From Parcubacteria group bacterium (lineage in GTDB: Bacteria > Patescibacteriota > JABMPQ01): a stretch of 51,410 nucleotides of DNA. The stretch lies in assembly GCA_013202585.1 (NCBI GenBank), contig JABMPQ010000039.1, forward strand, positions 1 through 51,410. Direction: 5' to 3'. Below are positions 19,801 to 29,367 of the stretch, piece after piece; position 1 is the stretch's first letter; each line of letters begins with the position of its first letter. The notes under the pieces are model-generated. The model saw only the letters and a program-made list of their open reading frames with translations. It had not been told where the DNA came from and made no database searches. The translations under genes and the position numbers were made by a program.

Positions 19801-21057
19801 ATGAGTAAGTTTATTATCCAAGGACAGAACAAATTAAAAGGCGAAATTAAAGTAGCTGGAGCGAAAAATTGTGCTTTGAAGCTTTTGGCTGCCTCCGTTT
19901 TAATACCAGGAGAATGTCGATTTACCAATGTACCAGAAATAGAAGAAGTCACTTTAATTACTCAAATATTAGAGTCTCTGGGGGCTAAAGTGAAGAAAGA
20001 AGGCAAGGGTGAGTATATCATTAATGGTGAGAGTATTAATAAAAGTGAGCTACCAGTTGAATTAGCGTCTAAGATAAGATCGTCAATTATGTTTGTTGCT
20101 CCATTATTGGCTCGTTTTGGGGAAGTAAAATTTCCCTATCCTGGCGGTTGCATTTTAGGTAAGCGGCCGATTGATATGTTTCTGGAGGGCTACCAGGCGT
20201 TGGGGGCAGAAGTAACGGAAAATGAAGGCTATTATCATATAAAAGCAAACAAGCTAACGGGCTGCAAGTATGTTTTTCCTTGGATTTCCCATACTGTTAC
20301 TGAGAGTATGATTATGGCGGCTGTGTTGGCTGAAGGCGAAACTACTTTGATGAATGCGGCCGGTGAGCCAGAAGTAGCAGCTTTGATTGAATTTTTACAA
20401 CAAGGTGGTGCACAAATTAATTGTTCAGATGTCGGAGAGATTAAAATAAAGGGAGTAGCTGAGTTATCAGGCAGTGATTACCAAATAATTCCAGATCGAC
20501 TTGAAGCTGGCACCTTTGCCATCTTAGGAGCTTTAGCAGGTGAAGAAATCAAAATTACTAATTGTGATCCGAGTCATTTGGAAGTCTTTTGGAAAATGCT
20601 TTCTCGAGCAGGAGTTGACTATAAGATTGGTGATAGCACGGTTACCGTTCAGGCTGCCCAAGAGCTGAAAGCAGGCGAAATTAGAACCCACGAGTATCCG
20701 GGGCTGGCCACTGATTTACAAGCTCCTCTGACCGTGTTGATGACCCAGGCCGAAGGTATTAGCCTAGTACATGAGACTATTTATGAAGGACGTCTTTTTT
20801 ATACCGACAGCCTTAACAAAATGGGAGCCAATATAGTTATGTGCGATCCGCATCGCGTGGTAGTCAATGGGCCGACTAAATTATATGGTACCGAATTAGC
20901 CAGTCCTGATATACGAGCGGGGATTGCCTTAGTGCTGGCTGCTTTGATTGCAGAGGGAGAAAGTGTGATAAATAACGCCTATCAGATAGATAGAGGATAT
21001 GAGGATATCGAAGGGCGATTGAAGGCATTGGGGGCGGATATTACTAGAGAGAAATAA
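19801..21057 (+). CDS. murA: UDP-N-acetylglucosamine 1-carboxyvinyltransferase
   Basis: MSKFIIQGQNKLKGEIKVAGAKNCALKLLAASVL...DLQAPLTVLMTQAEG...DIRAGIALVLAAL. Confidence 0.96.
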   Translation: MSKFIIQGQNKLKGEIKVAGAKNCALKLLAASVLIPGECRFTNVPEIEEVTLITQILESLGAKVKKEGKGEYIINGESINKSELPVELASKIRSSIMFVAPLLARFGEVKFPYPGGCILGKRPIDMFLEGYQALGAEVTENEGYYHIKANKLTGCKYVFPWISHTVTESMIMAAVLAEGETTLMNAAGEPEVAALIEFLQQGGAQINCSDVGEIKIKGVAELSGSDYQIIPDRLEAGTFAILGALAGEEIKITNCDPSHLEVFWKMLSRAGVDYKIGDSTVTVQAAQELKAGEIRTHEYPGLATDLQAPLTVLMTQAEGISLVHETIYEGRLFYTDSLNKMGANIVMCDPHRVVVNGPTKLYGTELASPDIRAGIALVLAALIAEGESVINNAYQIDRGYEDIEGRLKALGADITREK

Positions 21058-21125
21058 AACTTATTACCCTTGCATTTTCCCGTTCTGATGCTATAGTCGT
21101 TAAGATCTGCGTTTAACCCTAAAAC

Positions 21126-22136
21126 ATGTTTGTCAAAAAAGTAGGTATCGATCTCGGTACCGCCAATACATTAGTATATGTGCCTGGTAGGGGAATTGTT
21201 ATTGATGAACCATCAGTGGTAGCAGTCTCGATGGACGACAATTCGATTTTAGCAGTGGGTAATGAAGCCAAAATGATGCTGGGGAGGACACCGGACACTA
21301 TTGTTGCTTCCCGACCACTTAAAGATGGCGTCATTGCTGATTATCGAGTAACCGAAGCGATGCTTAAATATTTTATCACTAAGGCGATCGGCAACGTGCG
21401 CATGTTCCGTCCAGAGGTAATGGTTTCGATACCGGCCGGTATTACTAGCACGGAGCGACGAGCAGTGATTGACGCCACCATTCAAGCCGGTGCCAAGGCC
21501 GCTTATGTAATAAAAGAACCAGTGGCGGCGGCGATTGGGGCGGGAATTCCAATTGCTCAATCCAGCGGGAACATGGTAATTGATATTGGCGGAGGTACGA
21601 CAGAAGTGGCTGTTATTTCCCTAGGGGGAATTGTGGCTGCTAGTTCAGCGCGGGTGGCCGGTGATAAGCTAGATCAAGCGATTGCTGATTATATTCGAAA
21701 AAAACATGGTTTGGCGATTGGTGATCGCACGTCCGAGGAAATTAAAATAAAGATTGGCTCCGCTATCCCCGCCAAGAAGGAACAATGCATGGAGATTAAA
21801 GGTCGCGACATGGTTTCTGGCTTACCCCAGACTATCAAGATATGCTCAAATGAAGTGGCTGAATCAATCAAGGAAGAATTACGCGAGGTGTTACAAACTA
21901 TCAAATCAGTACTTCAAGATACCCCACCGGAATTATCAGCTGACGTTATTGATAAGGGAATGGTGTTGACTGGTGGTGGTGCTCTGCTGCGCGGATTGGA
22001 CACCCTGATAACAAAATCAATTGGAGTACTATGTTATGTGTCGGAAGATCCATTGTTGTGCGTGGCCAAGGGTAATGGAATTGCTTTAGAAAATTTGGAT
22101 TCGTATAAGAGAAGTGTGTTGTCGGCGAAGAAGTAA
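21126..22136 (+). CDS. mreB: rod shape-determining protein MreB (paralogue 1, standalone)
   Basis: KVGIDLGTANTLVYVPGRGIVIDEPSVVAV...MVIDIGGGTTEVAVISLGGIV...LTGGGALLRGLD. Confidence 0.95.
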   Translation: MFVKKVGIDLGTANTLVYVPGRGIVIDEPSVVAVSMDDNSILAVGNEAKMMLGRTPDTIVASRPLKDGVIADYRVTEAMLKYFITKAIGNVRMFRPEVMVSIPAGITSTERRAVIDATIQAGAKAAYVIKEPVAAAIGAGIPIAQSSGNMVIDIGGGTTEVAVISLGGIVAASSARVAGDKLDQAIADYIRKKHGLAIGDRTSEEIKIKIGSAIPAKKEQCMEIKGRDMVSGLPQTIKICSNEVAESIKEELREVLQTIKSVLQDTPPELSADVIDKGMVLTGGGALLRGLDTLITKSIGVLCYVSEDPLLCVAKGNGIALENLDSYKRSVLSAKK

Positions 22137-22239
22137 ATTAGATTACAGATGACAGATAATAGGTTGTAGATTGCAAATTGTAGGAAAACTGCAGCTTACT
22201 TTATCTGTAATCTATTATCTACAATCTTATATCTAAGCA

Positions 22240-23367
22240 ATGACTATCGGCGTTGACGCTTCTCGGGCTAACCGGGCGGCAAAAACAGGCACTGAGTGGT
22301 ACTCTTACAACCTCATTCTTGAGTTAGCTAAAATCGATTCTCGCAATCGATATTTTTTATATTCTCCGGATGTTCTGAGTGGGAAACTGGCCTCGCTATC
22401 AGATAATTTTCAGGAAAAAGTATTGCGCTGGCCGCCGAAGTATCTCTGGACGATGTTGCGACTTTCGTGGGAAATGAAGTGGCATGCCCCGGATGTTCTG
22501 TTTGTCCCCGCCCATATCATTCCCCTAATCAGTCCGGCCAGAACCGTGACGACGATTATGGACATTGGTTTTGTTAGTAAGCCGGAATTATATTCGTCAA
22601 AAGAGCTTAAATATCATAATTTTGGTTTGCGGCAGGCCATCAAAAAAGCAACCAAAATATTGACTATTTCAAATTTTACCAAACAGGAAATGGTCAAGCG
22701 CTGTGGGATTGATCCGGAACGCATTCAAGTAATATACCTGGGATTTGACGCTGGTATTTTTCAACCAAAGCGGGATCAGGCTAGGATCGAGTCAGTGTTG
22801 CAGAAATATAAAATTCCAACGCGAGATCCCTATTTTCTCTATATCGGGCGCCTGGAGGAAAAGAAAAATACGCCGGGGCTGATAAAGGCGTTTGCGGAGT
22901 TTAAGCAGAGTAATAAATCCAAGCACAAATTAGTTCTAGTCGGCAGCCCAGGGCACAATTATGAGCAGGTGCAGGAACTGATAAAAGAACACAAGCTAGA
23001 ACGAGAAGTAATTGAGACTGGCTGGGTAGATGAAGAAGACTTACCTGTTTTATTAAGTGCTAGTCTGGCTTTTGTTTTCCCTAGTTTTTATGAAGGTTTT
23101 GGTTTACCATTGCTCGAGGCCATGAGTTGCCAGACGCCAATTTTAGCTGCTCGGGCGGCTTCGATTCCGGAGGTGGCGGGTGGAGCGGCTTTACTATTTG
23201 ACCCCTATGACGTACCTGATATGGCCAAGAAAATGGAGATGATTGTCAGTAACGAAACGCTTAGGGTAGACTTGGTGCAGCGAGGCATTAGTCGGGTTAA
23301 AGATTTTAGTTGGGAAAAATGTACGCGGGAAACTTTGGCGGCGATAGAAAAAGTCGCAAGTAAATAA
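22240..23367 (+). CDS. glycosyltransferase family 4-like (group 1)
   Basis: YIGRLEEKKNTPGLIKAFAEF, ASLAFVFPSFYEGFGLPLLEAMSCQTPILAARAASIPEVAGGAALLFDP. Confidence 0.92.
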   Translation: MTIGVDASRANRAAKTGTEWYSYNLILELAKIDSRNRYFLYSPDVLSGKLASLSDNFQEKVLRWPPKYLWTMLRLSWEMKWHAPDVLFVPAHIIPLISPARTVTTIMDIGFVSKPELYSSKELKYHNFGLRQAIKKATKILTISNFTKQEMVKRCGIDPERIQVIYLGFDAGIFQPKRDQARIESVLQKYKIPTRDPYFLYIGRLEEKKNTPGLIKAFAEFKQSNKSKHKLVLVGSPGHNYEQVQELIKEHKLEREVIETGWVDEEDLPVLLSASLAFVFPSFYEGFGLPLLEAMSCQTPILAARAASIPEVAGGAALLFDPYDVPDMAKKMEMIVSNETLRVDLVQRGISRVKDFSWEKCTRETLAAIEKVASK

Positions 23368-23380
23368 TTATTTTGTTGAT

Positions 23381-24142
23381 ATGCAAAAATTCATCAAAGA
23401 AATCACTTACCAAGCTGGCCAGATTATCTTAGAAAAATTTGGCAAAGTGGGAGTGAAATATACTAAGAGTGATGCAACTGATGTAGTTACGGAGGCCGAT
23501 TTGGCTGCCAATGACTATTTAGTTGAGCAAATAAACAGCAAATACCCCGAGCACGGAATTATTTCTGAGGAGAGAGGCGAGAGTAAAACGGACGCCGAAT
23601 ATGTCTGGATAATTGATCCGCTTGATGGCACCAGGAATTATTCTCTGGGTACACCACTTTTTGGTGTAATGGTGGGATTGGCGCGGAAAGGTGAGATGGT
23701 GATGGGAGCAATATGTGATCCTACTCATGATCAGTTGTTTTTTGCTGAGAAAGACCAGGGAGCTTATTTAAATGACAAGAAAATACGATGCTCCGATATC
23801 AGAGAATGGGAGCGGAGTTATGGCATGGGTTTTGCAAATATTAATGAGAAAACAGCCAAGATAAGTTCTAAATTAATAGAGGCTGCTTCCAAAGAGCCAT
23901 TTTGGATGAATTCCTTTGGTGCTACAGCTATTGCCACCATGCAAGTTGCTAGCGGTAGGCGTGATTGGTGTATGTCACTTCACGATACAATATGGGATGA
24001 TGCTGCCCCAGCAATTATTTTACAAGAAGCAGGTTGTATAGTGAGTGATCATGAGGGAAAGCCTTGGACCCTTAAGAGTAAAGGCATGATAGCTGCCAAC
24101 CCTCATCTGCATAAGAAGCTGCTAGAGATTATTACAAAATAA
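23381..24142 (+). CDS. inositol monophosphatase family protein
   Basis: DVVTEADLAANDYL, GIISEERGE, VWIIDPLDGTRNY, SGRRDWCMSLHDTIWDDAAPAIILQEAG. Confidence 0.92.
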   Translation: MQKFIKEITYQAGQIILEKFGKVGVKYTKSDATDVVTEADLAANDYLVEQINSKYPEHGIISEERGESKTDAEYVWIIDPLDGTRNYSLGTPLFGVMVGLARKGEMVMGAICDPTHDQLFFAEKDQGAYLNDKKIRCSDIREWERSYGMGFANINEKTAKISSKLIEAASKEPFWMNSFGATAIATMQVASGRRDWCMSLHDTIWDDAAPAIILQEAGCIVSDHEGKPWTLKSKGMIAANPHLHKKLLEIITK

Positions 24143-24177
24143 TAGAATTTACTGGCTAGATGTGCTATATTGGGGCC

Positions 24178-25158
24178 ATGGGGAAAGAAACAAAAGCAAA
24201 AACTTGGGACGTCATTGGTCATCAATCGGTCATCGAGGCATTACAGCGTCATTTAGCAGCCGACAAGGTCAATCACGCCTACCTATTTGTCGGTTCGGAA
24301 TCAGTCGGTAAACGGAAAGTAGCTACCGAATTTGCTAAGGCTTTGTGTTGCCAAGGAGCGACTAAGCCCTGTGGCGAATGTAAAGATTGTCTAGATATTG
24401 AAGCCGGCCAGAAGGTCGATGTCACTCTAGTGAGTAAAGAGAAGGGCAAAATCGGTATTGATCAAATACGGAAAATACAACATCGCCTGGCTCTAAAATC
24501 CTATACTGGAGGACATAAAGTATGTATAATTGATGGAGCTGATTGTTTTACTTTGCCAGCCGCCAACGCCATTTTAAAAATTCTGGAAGAACCGGCCGAT
24601 AAGGTAGTTTTTATTTTACTAGCTGAGAATATTGAAAGCATTATCCCAACTGTGATTTCTCGCTCCGTCATTTTCAATTTTAATTTGGTGGCCAAATCAG
24701 AAATAGCCGAGGGCTTAGCGGATGAAAATAGCCCATCAGTATTGGCGGAAATAACCCAAGCTGCTTTTGGTCGACCGGGACTGGCCATAAAATATCTTAA
24801 TAACAGTGATGAATTACCTCGGCAGCAGGAGCGTCGGCAAGAGCTACTACAAATTTTAGATAAAGATCTTAATCAGTCCTTTCAGTTGGTTGGCAGTTGG
24901 AAAGTCAAAAACGAACAGGCGCGCGAGTTTATCAGCGTAATGACAGAATATTTCCGGGACTTAGCTGTTAATAAAGTTCAATGTTCAGAGTTGGCTTTAA
25001 TGGAAAAGGACACGACGATCACTGACCGATTTTCTGGATGTCAGATCAAGGATATTCTAAGTTATCTAGTGAAGGCGAGTAGTTTATTATCACAAAACGT
25101 AAACCCCAAACTTGTTATCGAAAATTTTATTGTAATGTTACATCATGACCAGACATAA
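24178..25158 (+). CDS. holB: DNA polymerase III subunit delta' (start likely M7 of the listed ORF)
   Basis: WDVIGHQSVIEALQRHLAADKVNHAYLFVGSESVGKRKVATEFAKALCC, zinc-binding CGECKDC, ANAILKILEEP. Confidence 0.85.
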   Translation: MGKETKAKTWDVIGHQSVIEALQRHLAADKVNHAYLFVGSESVGKRKVATEFAKALCCQGATKPCGECKDCLDIEAGQKVDVTLVSKEKGKIGIDQIRKIQHRLALKSYTGGHKVCIIDGADCFTLPAANAILKILEEPADKVVFILLAENIESIIPTVISRSVIFNFNLVAKSEIAEGLADENSPSVLAEITQAAFGRPGLAIKYLNNSDELPRQQERRQELLQILDKDLNQSFQLVGSWKVKNEQAREFISVMTEYFRDLAVNKVQCSELALMEKDTTITDRFSGCQIKDILSYLVKASSLLSQNVNPKLVIENFIVMLHHDQT

Positions 25159-26191
25159 AATTATCTTAATTTCATTATTATGCGCCTCATTGCCATTATT
25201 GGGTTTGGGTTGTGGCAACAATGAGCCCAGGGATGCGGGCGTCTATAAATCAACTGATGGTGGGGAAACCTGGGAGCAGAAAGTAAAGATTGATGACAAA
25301 CATGATATTTCCGGTTTAAGCGTAAATGAGGTGGTAATTGATGGCAATGATTCAAATAATGTTATTATCGGCACTAGGGAAAATGGCATCTATCGAAGCT
25401 CTGACGGCGGGGAGACTTGGCAAGAAACATCTTTGCAAGCCGGAGCAATATATGCGCTAGAGTTCAATCCAAATGATAGCTCAGTCATCTATGCTGCCGG
25501 TAGCGTAGATGAAATTGGCCAGATCTACAAAAGCTCAGATGGCGGCAGCAATTGGGAAGAAGTTTATGCAGAGACTAGTGACGACACCATAGTTAATGAT
25601 GTGACAGTTGATTGGTATGATCCTCGCACATTGTATGCTGGTACAAGCTTCGGCGCTTTGCTTAAGAGTAAAGATAGTGGCCGGAGTTGGGTAGCGATCA
25701 GGTGGTTTGAGGAAGATGAGTGGGTAGAAAAAATTGCCGTTAGCTATCAGGATAGTCGACAACTTATAATAGTTTCCAGTGATAGTCTTTACCAAAGCAA
25801 TGATGGTGGTGAGACAGTGACTGATATCGGTGATAGAATAGAACCAATTGGTGAAAAAAGCTACATTCTTGATATTGTTGTTCATCCGCAAGAAGAAAAA
25901 TATGTCTATCTCATTGGTCAAGTTGGGCTTTTGACTTCCCAGGATTGGGGTCAGACTTGGCAGAAAATTAATATTTTATCTAGTCCAAATATGCATACAG
26001 TTACCAATGTTGCTGTTGATCCTAAGGATGCCCAAAAAATATATTTCACCTTTGATTCTAATCTGTATAAAACTTCTGATGGCGGGGAGAATTGGTCAGT
26101 CAAACAGTTTACTACTGGCAAGTTGCGTGGGTTAGTAGTTGATCCGAGTGACACCTCAGTCTTGTATACAACGGTTTTGGCGGGTCAGTAG
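25145..26191 (+). CDS. secreted BNR/YCF48-like beta-propeller lipoprotein
   Basis: Lipobox LLGLGC; repeated SSDGGETW / SDGGSNW / SDGGENW motifs; overlaps the holB 3' end. Confidence 0.8.
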   Translation: MTRHKIILISLLCASLPLLGLGCGNNEPRDAGVYKSTDGGETWEQKVKIDDKHDISGLSVNEVVIDGNDSNNVIIGTRENGIYRSSDGGETWQETSLQAGAIYALEFNPNDSSVIYAAGSVDEIGQIYKSSDGGSNWEEVYAETSDDTIVNDVTVDWYDPRTLYAGTSFGALLKSKDSGRSWVAIRWFEEDEWVEKIAVSYQDSRQLIIVSSDSLYQSNDGGETVTDIGDRIEPIGEKSYILDIVVHPQEEKYVYLIGQVGLLTSQDWGQTWQKINILSSPNMHTVTNVAVDPKDAQKIYFTFDSNLYKTSDGGENWSVKQFTTGKLRGLVVDPSDTSVLYTTVLAGQ

Positions 26192-26226
26192 TAATTATCT
26201 ACTCACTACAATCTAACTAAAAATAT

Positions 26227-26784
26227 ATGTACCAACAAAAAATTACTGAGTCTAAGCAAGAGATGGAAAAAGCGCTGGATTATTTGAGTAGGGAATTTGG
26301 CAAATTGCGAGTCGGGAAGGCCTCTCCCTCTCTAATTGAAGATCTAGCAGTTGATTGCTATGGCGCCAAAACGCCCCTGAAACAATTGGCGACTATTAAC
26401 GTGACTGACGTGAGGATGTTGACTGTTCAGCCTTATGACAAAGGTTCGCTCAAAGCAGTTGAAAGTGCTATTACTCAATCTGATTTGGGTCTAAGTTGTA
26501 TGGCAGAAAAAGACGTCGTGCGAGTGATATTCCCGGAGCTCAATGAAGAGAGGCGTCAGGAGCTAGCTAAGGTCATTGGTCAGAAAGCAGAAGAAGCTAA
26601 GATCATTGTCCGGAACGCTCGGGAAAAGACCTGGAAAGAAATTAAGGAACTGGAAAATAGCGGTCAAGTTACCGAAGACGACAAGTACAAAGCTCAAGAA
26701 GAACTTGATAAAACAGTGGGCGAGATTAATGATAAAATTGGAGACGCGGAAAAGAAAAAGGAGCAGGAAGTGATGACAGTGTAA
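26227..26784 (+). CDS. frr: ribosome recycling factor
   Basis: KALDYLSREFGKLRVGKASPSLIEDLAVDCYGAKTPLKQLATI...RKVIGQ-like and NAREKTWKEIKELE. Confidence 0.96.
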   Translation: MYQQKITESKQEMEKALDYLSREFGKLRVGKASPSLIEDLAVDCYGAKTPLKQLATINVTDVRMLTVQPYDKGSLKAVESAITQSDLGLSCMAEKDVVRVIFPELNEERRQELAKVIGQKAEEAKIIVRNAREKTWKEIKELENSGQVTEDDKYKAQEELDKTVGEINDKIGDAEKKKEQEVMTV

Positions 26785-26804
26785 AATAACCCCTTACTCA
26801 TCCT

Positions 26805-27974
26805 ATGCTGACAACAATAATTCTATTTATTCTAATACTCGGCTTGCTCATATTCGTCCATGAGGTAGGTCATTTTGTTGTGGCGCGGAGGATGGGCGTT
26901 AAAGTAGAAGAGTTCGGCATGGGTTTCCCGCCCCGGATTGCCGGAATTTATCGTGATCGTCACGGTAAGTGGAAGAAAGTTATCGGTAATAAAGAGCCAG
27001 AAGACCCTAATATCCCGACAGTTTATTCGCTCAACTGGTTGCCAATTGGTGGTTTTTGCAAAATCAAAGGCGAAGATGGTAATGGTTCAAAAGATAAAGA
27101 TAGTTTCGCCAATAAGAAAATCTGGCAGCGAAGTCTGATTCTGATAGCCGGTGTAACGATGAATATTTTACTAGCAATGGTTTTATTGATTGCTGGTTTT
27201 AAGATGGGTTTGCCAGTAGCTATCGACGAGAGTGTGTCTGATAGTCAAGTGCGGGACCGAAAGATTCAAGTAATGGCTATTAGTGATAATTCTCCAGCCG
27301 CGCTGGCTGGTGTTCAGGTCGGTGACCAAGTTTTGTCGGTAGACGGTCAGGCAGTGGATGATGTCGGTCAAGTACAAGAATTAACCAAAGCTAGCCAGGA
27401 TCAAGAGATTACCGTGGGAATTAAAAGAGAAGAACAGGAGCAGAAATTGTCTTTGACGCCACGTAGCTCGTTTCCTGAGAACGATGGACCAGTTGGGGTT
27501 TCTTTGGTGGAGACGGGCATTGTTTCCTATCCCTGGCACCAAGCGATAATAAAGGGCGTAGTTGGCACTTTTGCCCTATTGGTGGCCATTGTGTTGGCTT
27601 TATTTAATATTATCAAAAATCTTTTGGTTGGTGCTGGAGTGACGGAAGAAATAAGTGGACCAGTTGGTATTGCTGTTATGACCGGCCAAATGGCTCGGAT
27701 GGGCTATGTTTATATCCTGCAATTTATTGCTATCCTGAGTGTAAATTTGGCGATAATTAATTTATTTCCTATTCCGGCGTTGGATGGGGGGCGATTGATA
27801 TTCCTAGCAGTGGAAAAAATTCGGGGCAAAAAAATAGGACGTAGGCTAGAGAACACTATCCACATGATTGGTTTTATTCTGTTATTACTTCTGATGTTAG
27901 CGATTACTTTTCGAGATGTGTTTAAATTTAGAGATATTTTTATTGGCCTTGGACAGAAAATAATCGGACAATAA
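26805..27974 (+). CDS. rseP: RIP metalloprotease RseP/site-2 protease
   Basis: LLIFVHEVGHFVVARRMGVKVEEFGMGFPPR, PDZ region, INLFPIPALDGGRL. Confidence 0.95.
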   Translation: MLTTIILFILILGLLIFVHEVGHFVVARRMGVKVEEFGMGFPPRIAGIYRDRHGKWKKVIGNKEPEDPNIPTVYSLNWLPIGGFCKIKGEDGNGSKDKDSFANKKIWQRSLILIAGVTMNILLAMVLLIAGFKMGLPVAIDESVSDSQVRDRKIQVMAISDNSPAALAGVQVGDQVLSVDGQAVDDVGQVQELTKASQDQEITVGIKREEQEQKLSLTPRSSFPENDGPVGVSLVETGIVSYPWHQAIIKGVVGTFALLVAIVLALFNIIKNLLVGAGVTEEISGPVGIAVMTGQMARMGYVYILQFIAILSVNLAIINLFPIPALDGGRLIFLAVEKIRGKKIGRRLENTIHMIGFILLLLLMLAITFRDVFKFRDIFIGLGQKIIGQ

Positions 27975-27975
27975 T

Positions 27976-28096
27976 AGGATTTACGTGTTTGACGCATTTC
28001 TTCGTTGGAAGCTGCGGTGCTCGTTCGACGTATGCCTGATACGTCTCACTTCACTCCTCGCTTCCGCCTCGAACTGCATCCAAACACGTAAATCCT
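27976..28096. repeat. 121-bp fold-back (palindromic) intergenic element
   Basis: AGGATTTACGTGTTTG (27976-27991) is the exact reverse complement of CAAACACGTAAATCCT (28081-28096); inner hairpin GACGTAT gcctg ATACGTC (28027-28045). Confidence 0.8.
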
Positions 28097-28111
28097 AAAT
28101 AAAATAAACGA

Positions 28112-29350
28112 ATGTATCAGTCTACTTTATTTAGCAAAACCAAAAAAGAAACTCCCCCAGATGAGGTTAGTCTGAACGCTCAACTATTATTGCAGGCTGG
28201 TTACGTTGATAAATTAGTAGCTGGCGTCTATAGCTATTTACCCTTGGGCTTAAAAGTACTCAATAATATCCAGGAGATTGTGCGAGCAGAGATGAACAAG
28301 ATTGGTGGTCAAGAGATATTAATGCCAGCTCTTTCTCCCAAAGCTAATTGGCAAAAGACTGGTCGTTGGGAAGGGTTTGATGTTTTATTTAAATTAAAAG
28401 GTTCGGGTGATAAAGAATATGCCCTGGGAGCTAGTCATGAGGAGGTGGTCACCCCGTTAGTAGATAAATACGTTAATTCTTATCGGGACTTACCAGTATC
28501 TTTGTACCAGATACAAACTAAGTTTCGTGATGAACCTCGTCCCAAATCAGGCTTGTTGCGCGGGCGGGAATTCAGCATGAAGGATTTGTACAGCTTCCAT
28601 CGTGATCAAGCCGATTTAGACAAATATTATGAGAAATTTATTGCCGCTTATAAGAATATTTTTAGTCGTTGTGGTTTAGATGCCAAGTTGGTGAAATCTG
28701 GCGGTGGTACTTTTTCTAAGTTTTCCGATGAATTCCAGGTTTTTACTCCTCACGGCGAAGACATTGTTTTCTCTTGCTCCAAGTGTGATTTACATCAAAA
28801 CAAAGAAATTTTTGCCGGTGATAAATGTCCCAATTGCCAAGGTAAACTAGAAGAAAATAAGGCAATTGAGGTCGGTAATATCTTTAAGTTGGGTAGTAAA
28901 TATGCCAAGGACTTTGGTCTCACTTATACAGATGAGAAAGGCCAAGAACAGGATGTAGTTATGGGTTGCTATGGTATCGGAATATCTAGATTAATGGGGG
29001 CGATTGTCGAGGTGCACCATGATGAAGCGGGGATTATCTGGCCAGCTAGCATCACGCCTTTTAAGGTGCACTTGATCCCAATCGGAGCTGATAAAAATGA
29101 TGAAGTAAAATCAGAAACTGACAAGCTGTATAAGGCTTTACAGGCAAAGAATATTGGAGTACTATATGATGACCGCTTAGATATGGGAGTAGGTCAGAAA
29201 TTAGCTGATGCAGATCTCTTAGGGATGCCAGTACGCTTAATTATAAGCGCAAAAACACTGGAAAATGGCGGTTGCGAGGTGAAAAGGCGAGATAGTGATA
29301 AAGTTGAAATTATGCCGTTTGATAAATTGGTAGAGCATTTAGAAAAATAA
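28112..29350 (+). CDS. proS: prolyl-tRNA synthetase lacking the INS editing insertion
   Basis: LLQAGYVDKLVAGVYSYLPLGLKVLNNI, PLSPK-like motif, FRDEPRPKSGLLRGREFSMKDLYSFH, IEVGNIFKLGSKYAKDFG; 412 aa with a CxxC...CxxC segment at the INS position. Confidence 0.95.
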   Translation: MYQSTLFSKTKKETPPDEVSLNAQLLLQAGYVDKLVAGVYSYLPLGLKVLNNIQEIVRAEMNKIGGQEILMPALSPKANWQKTGRWEGFDVLFKLKGSGDKEYALGASHEEVVTPLVDKYVNSYRDLPVSLYQIQTKFRDEPRPKSGLLRGREFSMKDLYSFHRDQADLDKYYEKFIAAYKNIFSRCGLDAKLVKSGGGTFSKFSDEFQVFTPHGEDIVFSCSKCDLHQNKEIFAGDKCPNCQGKLEENKAIEVGNIFKLGSKYAKDFGLTYTDEKGQEQDVVMGCYGIGISRLMGAIVEVHHDEAGIIWPASITPFKVHLIPIGADKNDEVKSETDKLYKALQAKNIGVLYDDRLDMGVGQKLADADLLGMPVRLIISAKTLENGGCEVKRRDSDKVEIMPFDKLVEHLEK

Positions 29351-29367
29351 TAAGCCAACTCTGTCTC

